A stretch of 56,940 nucleotides of DNA from Lentimicrobiaceae bacterium (GTDB lineage: Bacteria > Bacteroidota > Bacteroidia > Bacteroidales > F082). The stretch lies in contig SUWV01000016.1 of assembly GCA_015061315.1 (NCBI GenBank), positions 1 through 56,940 on the forward strand, given 5' to 3'. The notes under the pieces were generated by a model. The model ran no database searches. It had not been told where the DNA came from and saw nothing but the letters and a program-made list of their open reading frames with translations. Of this stretch, positions 56,687 through 56,940 are shown in pieces. The translations under genes were made by a program, and so were the position numbers. Numbering within the stretch: the first letter of the stretch is position 1; each line of letters opens with the position of its first letter.

Positions 56687-56940
56687 CTACTTATTTCCAA
56701 TTCCTGCAGGTCTCATCTTACAATAGCGTTCATACCATTGACGCTTTTCCGGAGTATCGATAGGATCATATTCACTGATGATACAACCAGTCGAGAGATC
56801 GTCGGCGAGAGCAAGGATAATTTCCGAGAGTTCGAGAGTCTCTTCCAATTTCCTACCTTCAGGGCAGAAGATATTACGTTCCTTGATATGCTCATAGCCG
56901 TAGATCGCACCCATAATATTACCGCAAACCGAACCTGTCG
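56687..56940 (-). CDS. ADP-ribosylglycohydrolase-family protein, C-terminal part
   Basis: The frame is open through the window end. The first 84 visible residues include TGSVCGNIMGAIYGYEHI, which matches the C-terminal metal-site motif (DSDSTGSVxGNILGAxYG) of the ADP-ribosyl-GH/DraG family. Members remove ADP-ribose from proteins or small molecules. The rest of the gene and its start lie outside the window. The tail ends RPAGIGNK. Confidence 0.75.
   Translation of the reverse strand, partial: TGSVCGNIMGAIYGYEHIKERNIFCPEGRKLEETLELSEIILALADDLSTGCIISEYDPIDTPEKRQWYERYCKMRPAGIGNK

Overview
The window is chromosomal DNA from an AT-rich member of the Bacteroidota, most likely Bacteroidales. Three things support this. 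Many genes are preceded by the Bacteroidota -7 promoter element TAnnTTTG. Several large exported proteins carry type IX secretion (T9SS) C-terminal signals or family-typical modules (FISUMP, cleaved-adhesin/choice-of-anchor J, dockerin, cohesin-like). Housekeeping genes such as DUF2723/GT117, a GldA-like ATPase and a 740-residue RSH protein have the expected Bacteroidales form. There are no rRNA genes, CRISPR arrays, transposases or prophage genes. One tRNA (Gln, TTG) is present.

Layout. 1-9547 (minus strand): a run of large exported proteins. In transcription order these are a subtilisin-like protease with a dockerin and T9SS tail, a triple-FISUMP protein, a protein with three cohesin-like domains, and the start of another secreted protein. 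9548-10152 holds no clear gene. 10153-12884 (minus): a truncated RhuM gene and two tandem YhcG/DUF1016 PD-(D/E)XK nuclease genes joined by a repeated promoter-bearing junction. 13119-17163: lgt, converging with a large DUF2723 membrane protein. 17507-22563: tRNA-Gln, rimP, nusA, infB. 22788-27080: a giant T9SS adhesin-like protein. 27240-29662: a thioredoxin and a peroxiredoxin, divergent from oxyR. 29710-30729: a third YhcG gene. 31107-39946 (minus): transglutaminase-like lipoprotein, purA, relA/spoT, FISUMP lipoprotein, gap. 40307-48247: lepA, GH2 beta-mannosidase, cutC, mutS2. 48437-49960: two small envelope proteins. 50197-52621: metK and gldA. 52869-55656: rplM-rpsI-rpsB-tsf. The end holds two unknown small genes and the 3' part of an ADP-ribosylglycohydrolase-family gene.

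Two unusual patterns stand out. First, each of the three YhcG genes contains a near-perfect DNA palindrome (11-14 bp arms). The palindromes differ in sequence but all lie in the same protein linker, about residues 95-110. Second, the intergenic DNA is filled with degenerate 7- and 8-bp tandem repeats (GTTGACTY/GGTGACTY, GTCTAAA, TTGTTAA, TTCAGGTT). Copies of a ~58-bp hairpin element ending in CGTCTCTAC often lie directly beside the 8-bp arrays. The 8-mer has also entered coding sequence: it makes six 8-residue repeats in the IF2 linker, the last residues of Lgt, and a short insert in the subtilase propeptide region.

Functionally the window mixes core translation and transcription genes, envelope biogenesis (lgt, DUF2723), a peroxide-response module (oxyR/peroxiredoxin/thioredoxin), and a secreted set in which a dockerin-bearing protease is encoded next to a cohesin-like protein. 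All names are assigned from motifs and remembered family features; no database search was run.
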